A stretch of DNA of 64,000 bases, from the NCBI GenBank assembly GCA_035293985.1, contig DATGLS010000052.1:620001-684000 (forward strand), given 5' to 3'. The translations under genes and the position numbers were made by a program. Below are positions 8,454 to 16,545 of this stretch, piece by piece. The notes below the pieces were generated by a model. That model made no database searches and was not told the origin of the DNA. It worked only from the letters and a program-made list of their open reading frames with translations. The first letter of the stretch is position 1; each line of letters starts with the position of its first letter. Source of the stretch: JAVDCA01 sp035293985. GTDB taxonomy: Bacteria; Pseudomonadota; Alphaproteobacteria; Rhizobiales; Xanthobacteraceae.

Positions 8454-8951
8454 CTAATCTTGCGCCGTCGCTGGGCGGCGGCGAAACACCACGAAATGCG
8501 ACAGCGAGAAGTTGACCACGAAGCTCGCGAGGATCGCGCACGCTTTCGCGGCGGCGAGCTGCGCGGATGGCTCGGCCAGCACCAGCGGCGCGAGCTTCGC
8601 GGCGATCAGCAGCGCCGTCGTGTTGGCGACGAGGCCGACGATGCCGGAGACGACGAAGGTCGCGTAGGCGCGCCAGCTCAGTCGACGGCCCGATTCCGCC
8701 GCGAACGTGAACAGCGAGTTCATCACATAGGAGCACGAGACCGCGACGGTCCACGACAGCATGTTGGCGGCGACCAGCGGCAGGCCGAACTTCCACGCGC
8801 CGATCCAGAACATGCCGAAATCGATGAGCGTATTGACGACGCCGACGAGCCCGAAGGCGACCGCCTTGCGCAGAAAAGCAAGGCGTGGCGCGACCGCCGC
8901 GGTGGCGCGCGGAAAGCGGAACTTGAGCTGCTCGATCACCGTCATGGTCAC
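8454..8951 (-). CDS. GtrA-family membrane protein
   Basis: The 165-residue protein has four predicted membrane helices. It shows the family hallmarks FGLVGVVNTLIDFGMFW near the N-terminus, YVMNSLFTF in the middle and FSLSHFVVFRRR at the C-terminal end. GtrA proteins are thought to flip or present polyprenyl-phosphate sugars made by a partner GT2 enzyme. The partner is very likely the divergent GT2 gene at 9134-10171. ATG 8945 (third codon) is an equally possible start. Confidence 0.85.
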   Translation of the reverse strand: MTMTVIEQLKFRFPRATAAVAPRLAFLRKAVAFGLVGVVNTLIDFGMFWIGAWKFGLPLVAANMLSWTVAVSCSYVMNSLFTFAAESGRRLSWRAYATFVVSGIVGLVANTTALLIAAKLAPLVLAEPSAQLAAAKACAILASFVVNFSLSHFVVFRRRPATAQD

Positions 8952-9133
8952 GATCCCGGCCCCCGCTTAGCATGCCCATCCGGACCTGCCGAGCGTGATT
9001 GCGGCAGATTGCGCCGAAATGATTACTCGTTCACCGCCAATGCCTTGTGCCGACCTTGCGGCAACCGGCGAGGGGACAAGTCGGCGCCACTTGCGCTATA
9101 CAGGACGGCGAAAGGAAGGCGCTCGCCCACGTC

Positions 9134-10171
9134 ATGACCGCGACACCCCTGCCCCGTGCCAATGACCGGACCGACGTCGCCAAATCCGGCGCGTCCGCCG
9201 GCCTGTCGATCATCGTTCCCGTCTACAACGAGGCCTCCGGCCTCGCGGAGCTGCATGCGCGCATCGCCGAGGTCGCGCGCGAGTTGCGCCGCACGCGCGG
9301 ACTCGCCTGCGAGATCATCTATGTCGATGACGGCAGCCGCGATGATTCCTGTGCGGTCGCGCGCGGGCTGCCGCCGAACGGCGTCGACGTGCAAGTGATC
9401 GCGCTGTCGCGCAACTTCGGCAAGGAGGCGGCGCTGATGGCCGGCCTCGACCACGCGCGCCGCGGCGCCGTGCTGTTCATGGACGGTGACGGCCAACATC
9501 CGCCGGCGCTGATCGGCACCCTGGTCGATCACTGGCTCGAGGGCGGTTACGACGTGGTCTACACCGCGAAGGCGACGCGCACCAACGAATCGGCGCTGCG
9601 CCGGCTCGGCGGCCGCGGCTTCTACGCGCTGATCAATTGGGGCGCGCGGGCGAAGATCCCCGAGGATGCGGGCGATTTCCGCCTGCTCTCGCCGCGCGCC
9701 ACCGCGGCGCTGCGCCAGCTGCCCGAGCGCAACCGCTTCTTCAAGGGGCTGGCGAGCTGGATCGGCTTTCGCCAGCTGCGGGTCGACTACGAACCGGCTG
9801 CGCGCCAGCACGGCAAGACCAGCTGGAGCTACATGAGCCTGCTCGGCCTTTCGGTCGAGGGGCTGACCTCGTTCTCGGTCGCGCCGCTGCGCGTCGCGAG
9901 CCTGCTCGGCATGCTGCTCGCCGCGAGCGCGCTCGTCTTCGGCATCTGGATGGTGATCGAGGCCTTCGTCGACGCGCACCCGGTGCCGGGCTATCCGTCG
10001 CTGATCGTCAGCATCATGGTGATCGGCGGCGTGCAGCTCCTGATGATCGGCGTCATGGGCGAATACCTCGGCAAGATCCTCTCCGAGATCAAGGCGCGGC
10101 CGGTCTATTTCGTCGCCGAGCACAGCGTGAAGGCGGCCGAGGAGGAGACGGCGCGCACCGCCGCCGAGTGA
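9134..10171 (+). CDS. Family 2 glycosyltransferase (GtrB/DPM1-like)
   Basis: The 345-residue protein has an N-terminal GT-A domain beginning LSIIVPVYNEA, the nucleotide and metal motif DDGSRDDS, and MDGDGQHPP near residue 116. Two C-terminal hydrophobic helices (about residues 250-275 and 285-315) place it in the membrane-anchored polyprenyl-phosphate hexose synthase group. It probably loads a sugar onto undecaprenyl phosphate on the inner face of the membrane. I chose ATG 9134 because the segment encoded upstream of it is not family-like. It is divergent from GtrA, with about 180 bases between them holding both promoters. Confidence 0.85.
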   Translation: MTATPLPRANDRTDVAKSGASAGLSIIVPVYNEASGLAELHARIAEVARELRRTRGLACEIIYVDDGSRDDSCAVARGLPPNGVDVQVIALSRNFGKEAALMAGLDHARRGAVLFMDGDGQHPPALIGTLVDHWLEGGYDVVYTAKATRTNESALRRLGGRGFYALINWGARAKIPEDAGDFRLLSPRATAALRQLPERNRFFKGLASWIGFRQLRVDYEPAARQHGKTSWSYMSLLGLSVEGLTSFSVAPLRVASLLGMLLAASALVFGIWMVIEAFVDAHPVPGYPSLIVSIMVIGGVQLLMIGVMGEYLGKILSEIKARPVYFVAEHSVKAAEEETARTAAE

Positions 10172-10325
10172 CGCTTTCCCCCCGCGCAAGGGGTTGTGCT
10201 GCCACGAAAATCGCGGCGGAGCGCCGCAGCCGGCAGTCCGCTTTCCCACTCGATTTCATCCTCCTGCCATTGCGCGCGACTATCCGGCTCCCGATATCAG
10301 GCCCGGCCGGTTACCGGAGGACGCC

Positions 10326-11114
10326 ATGACCCCGCAGGAACGCCAGCTCATCGCCCAATTGTTCGACCGTCTTGGCGCGCTGGAGAGCGCGCCGCGCGAC
10401 CCTGACGCCGAGCGCGCGATCGCCGAAGGGCTCGCGCGCGCCCCGCATGCGACCTATCCGCTCGTGCAAACTGTGCTGGTGCAGGATGAGGCGCTCAAGC
10501 GCGCCAATGCACGCATCGCCGACCTCGAAGGCCAGCTCCAAGCCACCGGCGCCGAGCCGCCGCGCCAGGGCGGCTTCCTCGACAATATGCGCGAGGCACT
10601 GCTCGGCCGCGACGACCGGCGCGGCTCGGTTCCGACGGTGCGGCCGGGCGCGGCGAGCGCGGGCCCGCCGCCGGTGTGGAATAGCGGCGCCCCCGGGCCA
10701 TCGGCCTATTACGGCCAGCCCGGTTATGCCCAGCCCGCGATGGGGCAACCGATCGGTTCGGGTGGCTCTTTTCTCGGCACCGCCGCGGCTTCGGCCGCCG
10801 GCGTGATCGGCGGCGCCATGCTGCTCAACGGCATCCGCTCGATGTTCGGCCATTCCTACGGCCCCGGACCCGGCGCCTACGACGCGGGCATTGCGCCCGA
10901 TCCGGCGAGCTCGCCGTGGACCGACGCCTCGAACAGCGACCTCGCCCGCCAGGCCGGCATCGACAATATCGGCGGCGGCAGCGACCGCGCCGGCTTCTTC
11001 GGCGGCGGCAATGATGACGTGCAGCCCGAGGACACCGGATACGCCGACAGCGACGACAACAGCGATCTCGCCGACAGCGATTTCGGCGGCGACGACAACT
11101 CCGATCTCGCGTAG
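10326..11114 (+). CDS. DUF2076 family protein
   Basis: The 262-residue protein has an N-terminal helical segment (MTPQERQLIAQLFDRL, then PLVQTVLVQDEALKRA) typical of DUF2076. It continues as Pro/Gly/Tyr-rich linkers, a glycine-rich hydrophobic stretch (FLGTAAASAAGVIGG) and a strongly acidic tail with repeated DNSDLADSD units. The function of the family is unknown. The start is supported by GGAGG five bases before ATG 10326. The gene stands alone, with a repeat element on its 3' side. Confidence 0.8.
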   Translation: MTPQERQLIAQLFDRLGALESAPRDPDAERAIAEGLARAPHATYPLVQTVLVQDEALKRANARIADLEGQLQATGAEPPRQGGFLDNMREALLGRDDRRGSVPTVRPGAASAGPPPVWNSGAPGPSAYYGQPGYAQPAMGQPIGSGGSFLGTAAASAAGVIGGAMLLNGIRSMFGHSYGPGPGAYDAGIAPDPASSPWTDASNSDLARQAGIDNIGGGSDRAGFFGGGNDDVQPEDTGYADSDDNSDLADSDFGGDDNSDLA

Positions 11115-11152
11115 CTACTTCGTCATTGCAACGCGTGCGCGGCACGCCTTCG

Positions 11153-11239
11153 CGTCATTGCGAGCGAAGCGCAGCAATCTCGCGCCATATAGGCATGAGT
11201 GTGGGGATCGAGATTGCTTCGAGTTCGCTCGCAATGACG
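11153..11239. repeat. Inverted repeat element, family CGTCATTGCGAGCGAAGC
   Basis: Left arm 11153-11182 begins CGTCATTGCGAGCGAAGC, and right arm 11209-11239 ends GCTCGCAATGACG. The arms are near-perfect inverted complements around about 26 bases. The same family recurs at 18538-18631 downstream of groEL. It sits between the convergent DUF2076 and L,D-transpeptidase genes, where it could end both transcripts. Confidence 0.7.
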
Positions 11240-11246
11240 GTGGCGG

Positions 11247-12047
11247 TCAGATGACGATCACGCGGGTGCCGACCTTGACGCGGCTGTAAAGGTCGATCAC
11301 GTCCTCGTTGCGCATGCGGATGCAGCCGGAGGAGACCGCGCCGCCGATCGTCCACGGCTCGTTCGAGCCGTGGATGCGGTAGAGCGAGGAGCCGAGATAC
11401 ATCGCGCGCGCGCCGAGCGGGTTCTCTGGCCCACCCGCCATGAAGGTCGGCAGATAAGGCTGGCGCGCGATCATCTCCGGCGGCGGTCGCCAGTCCGGCC
11501 ACTCGCGCTTGGCGGTGATTTCCTTCACGCCCGCCCAGGCGAAGCCGGGACGGCCGACGCCGATGCCGTAGCGCCGCGCGACGCCGCCCGGCTCGACCAG
11601 GAAGAGAAATCGGTTCGGCGTATCGATGATGATGGTGCCGGGCTTCTCGCTCCCCGTATAGGCGACGGTCTGCGGCAGGAATTTCGGATCCAGCGCGGGA
11701 TGCGCGCCCTCCTCGTCGGCGGCGGGCACGGCCGCGGCTGGCGCGGCCGCCTGATAGCGCGGCGGCGGTGCCGCATCGTTTGCACTGCCGCCGCCGAACA
11801 GGAACTGGATCAGGCCGCCACCCATGTCGCCGCGCGCGGCCACGCGTGTCTGTGCTTGTGCCGGCGCTTGCGGCGGACCGGACGGCGCGATCATCGCGCG
11901 GTCGGCATCGCGCGGCGGCTCGAGGGAGAGCGGCGCCGCCAAGGCGGGTAGCGCGGCAAGGACGCTTGCCAAAGACGCACCGGACAGGGCGCGGAAAACG
12001 AATGAAGACATGATACGGGACACGACACGGGACATGATACGGGACAT
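11247..12047 (-). CDS. L,D-transpeptidase (YkuD domain), secreted
   Basis: The protein has 266 residues from the first ATG. The C-terminal YkuD domain carries the catalytic signature HGSNEPWTIGG then SSGCIRMRN, with the nucleophilic Cys near residue 228 counted from ATG 12008. Such enzymes make 3-3 cross-links or anchor proteins to peptidoglycan in the periplasm. A hydrophobic signal sequence ending around LAALPALAAP precedes a Pro/Ala linker. The start is ambiguous: the first codons are four 12-base repeats giving MSRI-MSRV-VSRI-MSSF, so ATG 12047, ATG 12035, GTG 12023 and ATG 12008 are all in frame. The last gives the most ordinary signal peptide. Confidence 0.85.
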   Translation of the reverse strand: MSRIMSRVVSRIMSSFVFRALSGASLASVLAALPALAAPLSLEPPRDADRAMIAPSGPPQAPAQAQTRVAARGDMGGGLIQFLFGGGSANDAAPPPRYQAAAPAAAVPAADEEGAHPALDPKFLPQTVAYTGSEKPGTIIIDTPNRFLFLVEPGGVARRYGIGVGRPGFAWAGVKEITAKREWPDWRPPPEMIARQPYLPTFMAGGPENPLGARAMYLGSSLYRIHGSNEPWTIGGAVSSGCIRMRNEDVIDLYSRVKVGTRVIVI

Positions 12048-12332
12048 GGGACGTACTCTTTACTGATCGTCACAACGCCGCCACGCCGAGCGCGCAGCCG
12101 CGTATCCGCACTACAAGAGGGAAATCGCCAGCGATCGGTTAATAACGAAGCCTTATCCTTAACGGGCAGGCGCGAAACGACCTGTTCACGATGTCATGGT
12201 TTATTTTGCCTCAAGGCCCATGGTTAACGTCTGCCTTCCCGCGACATTCACATCGTCACAATTGTTTGGCGCCGAAACCGCGCGTTAAGCGTCGACCTGT
12301 TAGAAGAAGTTCCGGTTTTTGAGGGTTTGGGA

Positions 12333-13106
12333 ATGCCGGCGCAGCGCAAGATTTTCCGCATCGAGCAAATGGGCGCCGACGGCGCCGCCGACCCGGCCAT
12401 CGATTTTCGCGTCTCGCTCGAGGCCGATTCGATGCCGATCGAGGCGGGCGCGCCCGTCTCCGACATCGAGTCCGGCCGCCGCCATCACGAGCTGCTCGCC
12501 GAGATCAAAGCGCTGCGCGCGCTGGTCGAGCCGAAAGACGACGCCCAGCGCATGCTGGAGACCTACCAGGTCCAGCTCGCCGAGATGCAGAAGCTCAAGA
12601 ACGAGCTCGTCATCATCCACACCGCCATCACGCGCACCAAGCAGGAGATCGCGACGCTGCACGTTTCCGGCTTCACCGGCGAGCAGGCCTCGCGCATGAC
12701 GCACGAGCTCGACGCAGTGGTCAACGGCACCGAGCAGGCGACGCAGACGATCCTCGGCATGGTGGAGGAGATCGACGGCATCGCTTCCTCGATGATCGAC
12801 GGCGAGCAGGACCAGGAGAAGGCGGTCGGAAAGGAGATCCAGGACCGGGTCGTCAAGGTGTTCGAGGCCTGCAACTTCCAGGACATTACCGGCCAGCGCA
12901 TCTCCAAGGTGGTCAACACCTGGAAGTTCATCGAGAGCCATATCGGGCAGATGATGGAAATCTGGGGCGGCATCGACGCCTTCAAGGATTTCATCCCCGA
13001 CGCGCCGGCGGAGCCGGAAGGCGACGACGCGCTGCTCAATGGCCCGAAGCTCGACAACGACGTCGGCCACGCGTCGCAGGACGATATCGACGCGCTCTTC
13101 CCTTAA
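12333..13106 (+). CDS. cheZ: Chemotaxis protein phosphatase CheZ-like
   Basis: The 257-residue helical protein has the CheZ catalytic segment CNFQDITGQRISKVV, in which Asp184 and Gln188 correspond to the acidic residue and glutamine that activate water for CheY-P hydrolysis in E. coli CheZ. The C-terminus ASQDDIDALFP matches the CheY-docking peptide of the family. The central region is a long amphipathic coiled coil. The start at ATG 12333 follows GAGGG at 12321-12325. No other chemotaxis genes are present nearby, so it may serve a remote flagellar or chemotaxis system or another response regulator. Confidence 0.85.
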   Translation: MPAQRKIFRIEQMGADGAADPAIDFRVSLEADSMPIEAGAPVSDIESGRRHHELLAEIKALRALVEPKDDAQRMLETYQVQLAEMQKLKNELVIIHTAITRTKQEIATLHVSGFTGEQASRMTHELDAVVNGTEQATQTILGMVEEIDGIASSMIDGEQDQEKAVGKEIQDRVVKVFEACNFQDITGQRISKVVNTWKFIESHIGQMMEIWGGIDAFKDFIPDAPAEPEGDDALLNGPKLDNDVGHASQDDIDALFP

Positions 13107-13185
13107 GCGAATGGCGAATCGCGAGTGGGCGAGAATCCTCTGCCCCTCTACTCCCCTATTCGCTATTCGCTATTCCGCATTCGCC
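13107..13185. repeat. Inverted array of TATTCGC units
   Basis: Left part 13107-13132 reads GCGAATGGCGAATCGCGAGT, and right part 13151-13185 has CTATTCGCTATTCGCTATTC. Each side is a short tandem array of a 7-8 base unit, and the sides are inverted relative to each other. The same type occurs at 20393-20469. The element lies between convergent cheZ and the acetyltransferase gene. Confidence 0.65.
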
Positions 13186-13189
13186 CCGC

Positions 13190-13639
13190 TCAAATCGGCT
13201 TCGCCATCACGGTCGCCGAGGCCGGGCACAGTTTTGCGAACTGCGCCGTGGCCGCGATCGCGGCCGGCACGCGATCGCGCGCGCAGGGCGCGTAACCGAG
13301 CCCGCTGAAGAAATCGACCGAGCTCTCGGTGAGCAGGTAGATCGCCCGTGCGCCGCGGACATGCGCCTCGATCTCCATTTTCTCGACCATTGCGCCGCCG
13401 ATCCCCTGCTGGCGCAACGGCGGCAAGGTCACGAGCGAGCGCAGCAGCGCGTCGGAACCGTGCACCTCGATGCCGGCGAAGCCCACCGGCACGTCGTCGC
13501 GTTCGAACCGCCAGAAGAGCGGACCTTCGGCCTCGACGTCGTCGACCGGCAGGCCGGCGCGCGCGAGCGTCGCCTTGAGCCCGTCGCGTTCCCAGGTCGC
13601 GAGCGGCTGCGCGAACAGCGGCGGGCTCGACCGCTGCAC
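13190..13639 (-). CDS. arsN2: GNAT acetyltransferase, ArsN2-like
   Basis: About 149 residues from GTG 13639. The acetyl-CoA loop RQQGIGGAM (about residues 77-85), the hydrophobic strand IYLLTESSVDFFSGLGY and the ending LCPASATVMAK are typical of the small GNAT proteins found beside arsC and called ArsN2. Family members are linked to resistance to arsenic compounds by N-acetylation; the exact substrate here is unproven. The G of the arsC stop TAG is also the first base of this GTG, a one-base overlap that argues for this start over the upstream ATG at 13675. Confidence 0.75.
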   Translation of the reverse strand: MQRSSPPLFAQPLATWERDGLKATLARAGLPVDDVEAEGPLFWRFERDDVPVGFAGIEVHGSDALLRSLVTLPPLRQQGIGGAMVEKMEIEAHVRGARAIYLLTESSVDFFSGLGYAPCARDRVPAAIAATAQFAKLCPASATVMAKPI

Positions 13640-14061
13640 TAGAGGATGTCCTCGAGCCGCTCGGGCGGGCGGCACAGTCGTGTGCCCTTGGCGGCGCGCA
13701 CAACCGGCCGCTCGATCAGGATCGGGTGCGCACGCATGGCGCCGATCAGCGCGGCGTCCGAGAGCTTGTCGTCGTCGAGGCCGAACTCGTCATAGGGCGT
13801 GCCGCGTCGCCGCAGCAGGTCACGCGGCGTTGCGCCCATCTCCTCGAGCACCGCCTTGATGTCCGCGACGCTGGGCGGCGTCTTGACGTAATCGACGATC
13901 GCCGGCTCGATCCCCTTGGCGCGGATCATCTCGAGCACCTTGCGCGAGGTGCCGCATTTGGGGTTGTGCCAGATGGTGACGGGCGGCCGGCCTTTGGCCG
14001 CGCCCTTTGCGGCGGGCTTTGCGGCGGGCTTTGCGGCGGGCTTTGCGGCGGCCTTGGGCAT
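13639..14061 (-). CDS. arsC: Arsenate reductase, ArsC/Spx thioredoxin-fold family
   Basis: The 140-residue protein has the catalytic Cys36 in IWHNPKCGTSRK, the ArsC signature, followed by the family segment DYVKTPP and a C-terminal RPVV region. It reduces arsenate to arsenite with glutathione/glutaredoxin in the cytoplasm. The first 24 residues are an unusual Lys/Ala/Pro repeat (PAAK units, 12-base DNA repeats) not needed for the fold. The start ATG 14061 overlaps the TGA of the upstream lipoprotein gene by one base. No arsR or arsenite efflux gene is in the neighbourhood. Confidence 0.85.
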   Translation of the reverse strand: MPKAAAKPAAKPAAKPAAKGAAKGRPPVTIWHNPKCGTSRKVLEMIRAKGIEPAIVDYVKTPPSVADIKAVLEEMGATPRDLLRRRGTPYDEFGLDDDKLSDAALIGAMRAHPILIERPVVRAAKGTRLCRPPERLEDIL

Positions 14062-14612
14062 CAGGTGGTTTTCTTCTTCTTCACTTTCGGCTTGGGCGTT
14101 CCGGGCGGCGGGCAGCGCACCAGCAGCATGGTGCCGTAGCGGCCGGCCACCTCAGGGTCGACCCATTTGAGGATCAGCACGCGGCCGTCGAAGGAAACGA
14201 CCTCGCGGTCGTCGGCGCCGCCCGGATCCGGCCCCGGCCCGATGAAGGTGTGGCCGTCGGCGCTCGCCTTGATGAGCATGTCCTGCACTTGCGGGCTGTC
14301 GTGGCCGAGCATGGCGACGCCCTGCGAGCCGCGGTTGATGACGTAAGGCTGGGTGCAGCCGTTGCGCGCCGCGACCTCGGTGCGCGCCTGGTCCTCGGGC
14401 CGGTGGAACGAGGCGATGCCCCAGCGTCCAACGATGTCGTCAGCTCTGAGGCTCGGCTGCGCCGGCGGTCCGGGCGGCGGCGCCGCCGGCGGTGGGGGCT
14501 GGTCGTTGCCCCAGCTCGGCATCGACAGCGAGGGCATGCTGCCCGAGCAACCCGCGAGCAGGAGGCCTGCGGCCACGATGGCGGGTGAAAGTCGCAGCAT
14601 GGAACTCGCCAT
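14061..14612 (-). CDS. Putative lipoprotein of unknown function, first gene of arsC operon
   Basis: The 183-residue protein starts MASSMLRL and runs through a hydrophobic stretch to a lipobox LLLAGC, so it is probably lipidated at that Cys and exported. A Pro-rich linker follows, then a globular part with GRWGIASFHRPED, two cysteines in the mature domain and a Lys-rich tail. I do not recognise a characterised family; similar proteins occur as hypotheticals in Hyphomicrobiales. ATG 14612 is preferred over the upstream in-frame ATG at 14693 because it gives a normal lipoprotein signal. It overlaps arsC by one base, suggesting coupled translation. Confidence 0.7.
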   Translation of the reverse strand: MASSMLRLSPAIVAAGLLLAGCSGSMPSLSMPSWGNDQPPPPAAPPPGPPAQPSLRADDIVGRWGIASFHRPEDQARTEVAARNGCTQPYVINRGSQGVAMLGHDSPQVQDMLIKASADGHTFIGPGPDPGGADDREVVSFDGRVLILKWVDPEVAGRYGTMLLVRCPPPGTPKPKVKKKKTT

Positions 14613-14820
14613 GGATACTCTCCTGCGAACGTCGTAACTCGACTTCGGCTCGCGGTAGGCGCCGTGGATGCGCTGCCCGGATGGCAGCGGCAAGGCGGAC
14701 CAAGCCTTTACTCTGCCCGAGGCGCCTAAGGATATGGTTAATATTCGTCGACGACCAGCGGTAAGGGCGGAACCTTGGGCCCGACCCGCGCTGTGCCGGC
14801 TTACCGCCCTCGCCGCCCTC

Positions 14821-15321
14821 TCAGCCTTTGGGCGGACTGGGCAGCACGTCTTCCTTGATGTTCATGGCATGAATGTCGGCGGGATCGGGAAAGTCGTAAT
14901 CGCTCCTGAGACCGGCCGCGTGGATGCCGGCGACGGCAGCGAGGTCGTCCATCTCGTTCACGTCGCCGGTCACGCCGATCGCACCGACCACCTCGCCCTG
15001 CCCGTCGCGGATGAGCTGCCCGCCACCTTCGAGAAACATCGGGCCTTGGGCGAGGCTTTGCAGGTTCTCCATGAAGATCGGCTTCTCGCGCGACTTCTGC
15101 AGCACCAGCCGCGAGGAGCGGCCGAGCGAGAGCGCCGCATAGGCTTTGCCGTAGGCGATCTCGAAGCGCAGCAGCGCCGAGCCGTCTTGCTTCAACGCCG
15201 CCTTCACGTGGCCGCCGGCGTCGAGCACCACGGCCGTGAGCGGCCGCAGCTTGCGCCGGGCCGCCTCCGCGAAGGTCCCGGAAATGATTTTCATCGCCTC
15301 GTCGAGGCTGATCGCCCGCAT
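14821..15321 (-). CDS. GlcG/HbpS-family (heme-binding-like) protein
   Basis: The 166-residue protein has a GlcG-type fold: ISLDEAMKIISG at the N-terminus, VVLDAGGHVKAALKQDG, AYGKAYAALSLGRSS and the glycine-rich GPMFLEGGGQLIRDGQGEVVG region. Members are found with glycolate, diol or heme-related genes, and some bind heme. The role here is unknown. It is divergent from the NMT1-type binding protein gene, 91 bases apart. Confidence 0.75.
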   Translation of the reverse strand: MRAISLDEAMKIISGTFAEAARRKLRPLTAVVLDAGGHVKAALKQDGSALLRFEIAYGKAYAALSLGRSSRLVLQKSREKPIFMENLQSLAQGPMFLEGGGQLIRDGQGEVVGAIGVTGDVNEMDDLAAVAGIHAAGLRSDYDFPDPADIHAMNIKEDVLPSPPKG

Positions 15322-15412
15322 GATCCTCTGTCTCCCCGCCCTCGTGTTCCGAGAGCGGGCGAATTTGTATGTATGATCGCCGCCGCGGGCAACTGCCAAG
15401 GCGGAAAGACCG

Positions 15413-16423
15413 ATGGGTAGGCCGATGAATGGGTTCCGGTGGACGCTGGTCGTGTTGGCTGCATTCGCGTTGGGCGCGAGCGATGCTGCCGAGCTGACGC
15501 GCCTGCGCGTCAACGCGTTCCCCAACGCCAAGGCGCTGCCGCTCCACATCGGCCTCGGCCAGGGGATCTTCGCCCGCCACGGCATCGCGCTCGAGCTGCA
15601 GCTCACCGACAGCTCGCGCAGCCAGCGCGACGGCCTTGCGGCGGGGCGCTTCGACATCGCCCAATCGGCGCTCGACAACGCGGTCGCGATGATCGAGGTC
15701 GCCAAGCAGGACGTCGTGATCCTCGCCGGCGGCGACAGCGGAATGAACGAGTTCATCGTGCAGCCGGACATCGGCTCGTTCGCCGACCTCAAGGGCAAGA
15801 CCATCATCGTCGACGCGCCCGACACCGCCTACGCGCTGCAGGCGAAGAAGCTGCTGCTCAAGTTCGGGCTGCGCGAGGGCGCCGATTACACCGTCAAGCC
15901 GGTCGGCGCCGTGGTCTATCGCTACAAGGCGCTGATCGACGACAAAAGCAATGCCGGCGGCGTCCTCAACCTGCCGTTCAACATCGAGGCGGAGGCGCAT
16001 GGCTTGAAGAGCCTCGGCGGGCTGATCGATCTGCTCGGCCCCTACCAGGCGGCAGGGGCCTTCGCGATGCGCCCGTGGGTGCAGGCCCATGCCGACACGG
16101 TCGAGCGCTATCTCGCTGCCTATGTCGAGGCCCTGCGTTTCGTGCGCGATCCCGCCCACAAGGGCGACTGCATCGCGCTCATGCGGGACAAGCTCAAGCT
16201 GTCCGACACGATTGCCGAGCGCACGTATGCGCAGCTCGTCGACCCGGGCTTCGGCTTCACGCCCGACGCCAGGTTCGACCGGCAAGGCTTCCGCAACATG
16301 CTGTCGCTGCGCGCCGAGATCGAGCGCAAGGACGGCGCAACGCCGGTGGCATCGGAAAAGTATGTCGACCTCAGCTACTACGATCGCGCGTTGCGGGCCG
16401 CCACTTCCCGGCGCATGCCTTGA
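15413..16423 (+). CDS. ABC transporter substrate-binding protein, NMT1/SsuA-like
   Basis: The 336-residue protein has a Sec signal peptide (hydrophobic run to about residue 26, with ASDAAE near the cleavage site). The mature protein resembles the periplasmic NMT1/THI5/SsuA group: LPLHIGLGQGIFARHG, FDIAQSALDNAVAMI, and a DLKGKTIIVDAPDTAYAL hinge segment. These proteins bind nitrate, sulfonates, thiamine precursors or aromatic acids. No permease or ATPase gene is adjacent. ATG 15425 is an alternative start. The groESL promoter overlaps its 3' end. Confidence 0.75.
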   Translation: MGRPMNGFRWTLVVLAAFALGASDAAELTRLRVNAFPNAKALPLHIGLGQGIFARHGIALELQLTDSSRSQRDGLAAGRFDIAQSALDNAVAMIEVAKQDVVILAGGDSGMNEFIVQPDIGSFADLKGKTIIVDAPDTAYALQAKKLLLKFGLREGADYTVKPVGAVVYRYKALIDDKSNAGGVLNLPFNIEAEAHGLKSLGGLIDLLGPYQAAGAFAMRPWVQAHADTVERYLAAYVEALRFVRDPAHKGDCIALMRDKLKLSDTIAERTYAQLVDPGFGFTPDARFDRQGFRNMLSLRAEIERKDGATPVASEKYVDLSYYDRALRAATSRRMP

Positions 16424-16447
16424 CACTCCGATCCCCAGGCCGTATTT
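16419..16447 (+). promoter_or_regulatory. Candidate RpoH (heat shock) promoter of groESL
   Basis: CTTG at 16419-16422 and CGTATTT at 16441-16447 are separated by 18 bases. This fits the alphaproteobacterial RpoH pattern CTTG-N17/18-CYTATNT with one mismatch. It overlaps the stop of the upstream gene and sits just before the CIRCE operator. Confidence 0.5.
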
Positions 16448-16459
16448 CCCGCCCGGCAC

Positions 16460-16486
16460 TTGGCACTCCCGATCAGCGAGTGCTAA
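16460..16486 (+). promoter_or_regulatory. CIRCE operator (HrcA binding site) before groESL
   Basis: TTGGCACTC, nine spacer bases, then GAGTGCTAA. This matches the CIRCE consensus TTAGCACTC-N9-GAGTGCTAA with a single mismatch. HrcA binding here represses groESL until protein misfolding titrates GroEL. The site lies 60 bases upstream of the groES ATG, where the start of transcription is expected. Confidence 0.93.
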
Positions 16487-16545
16487 CCGCCTGCCAAAAC
16501 GACAGTTTCAGTCCACCAGGCCGCGTTCGCGGCGACGAGGAAACC

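Noticed and set aside
13190..13675. ATG 13675 as start of the acetyltransferase
   Set aside because: It would overlap arsC by 37 bases; GTG 13639 gives the one-base overlap also seen at the arsC start.
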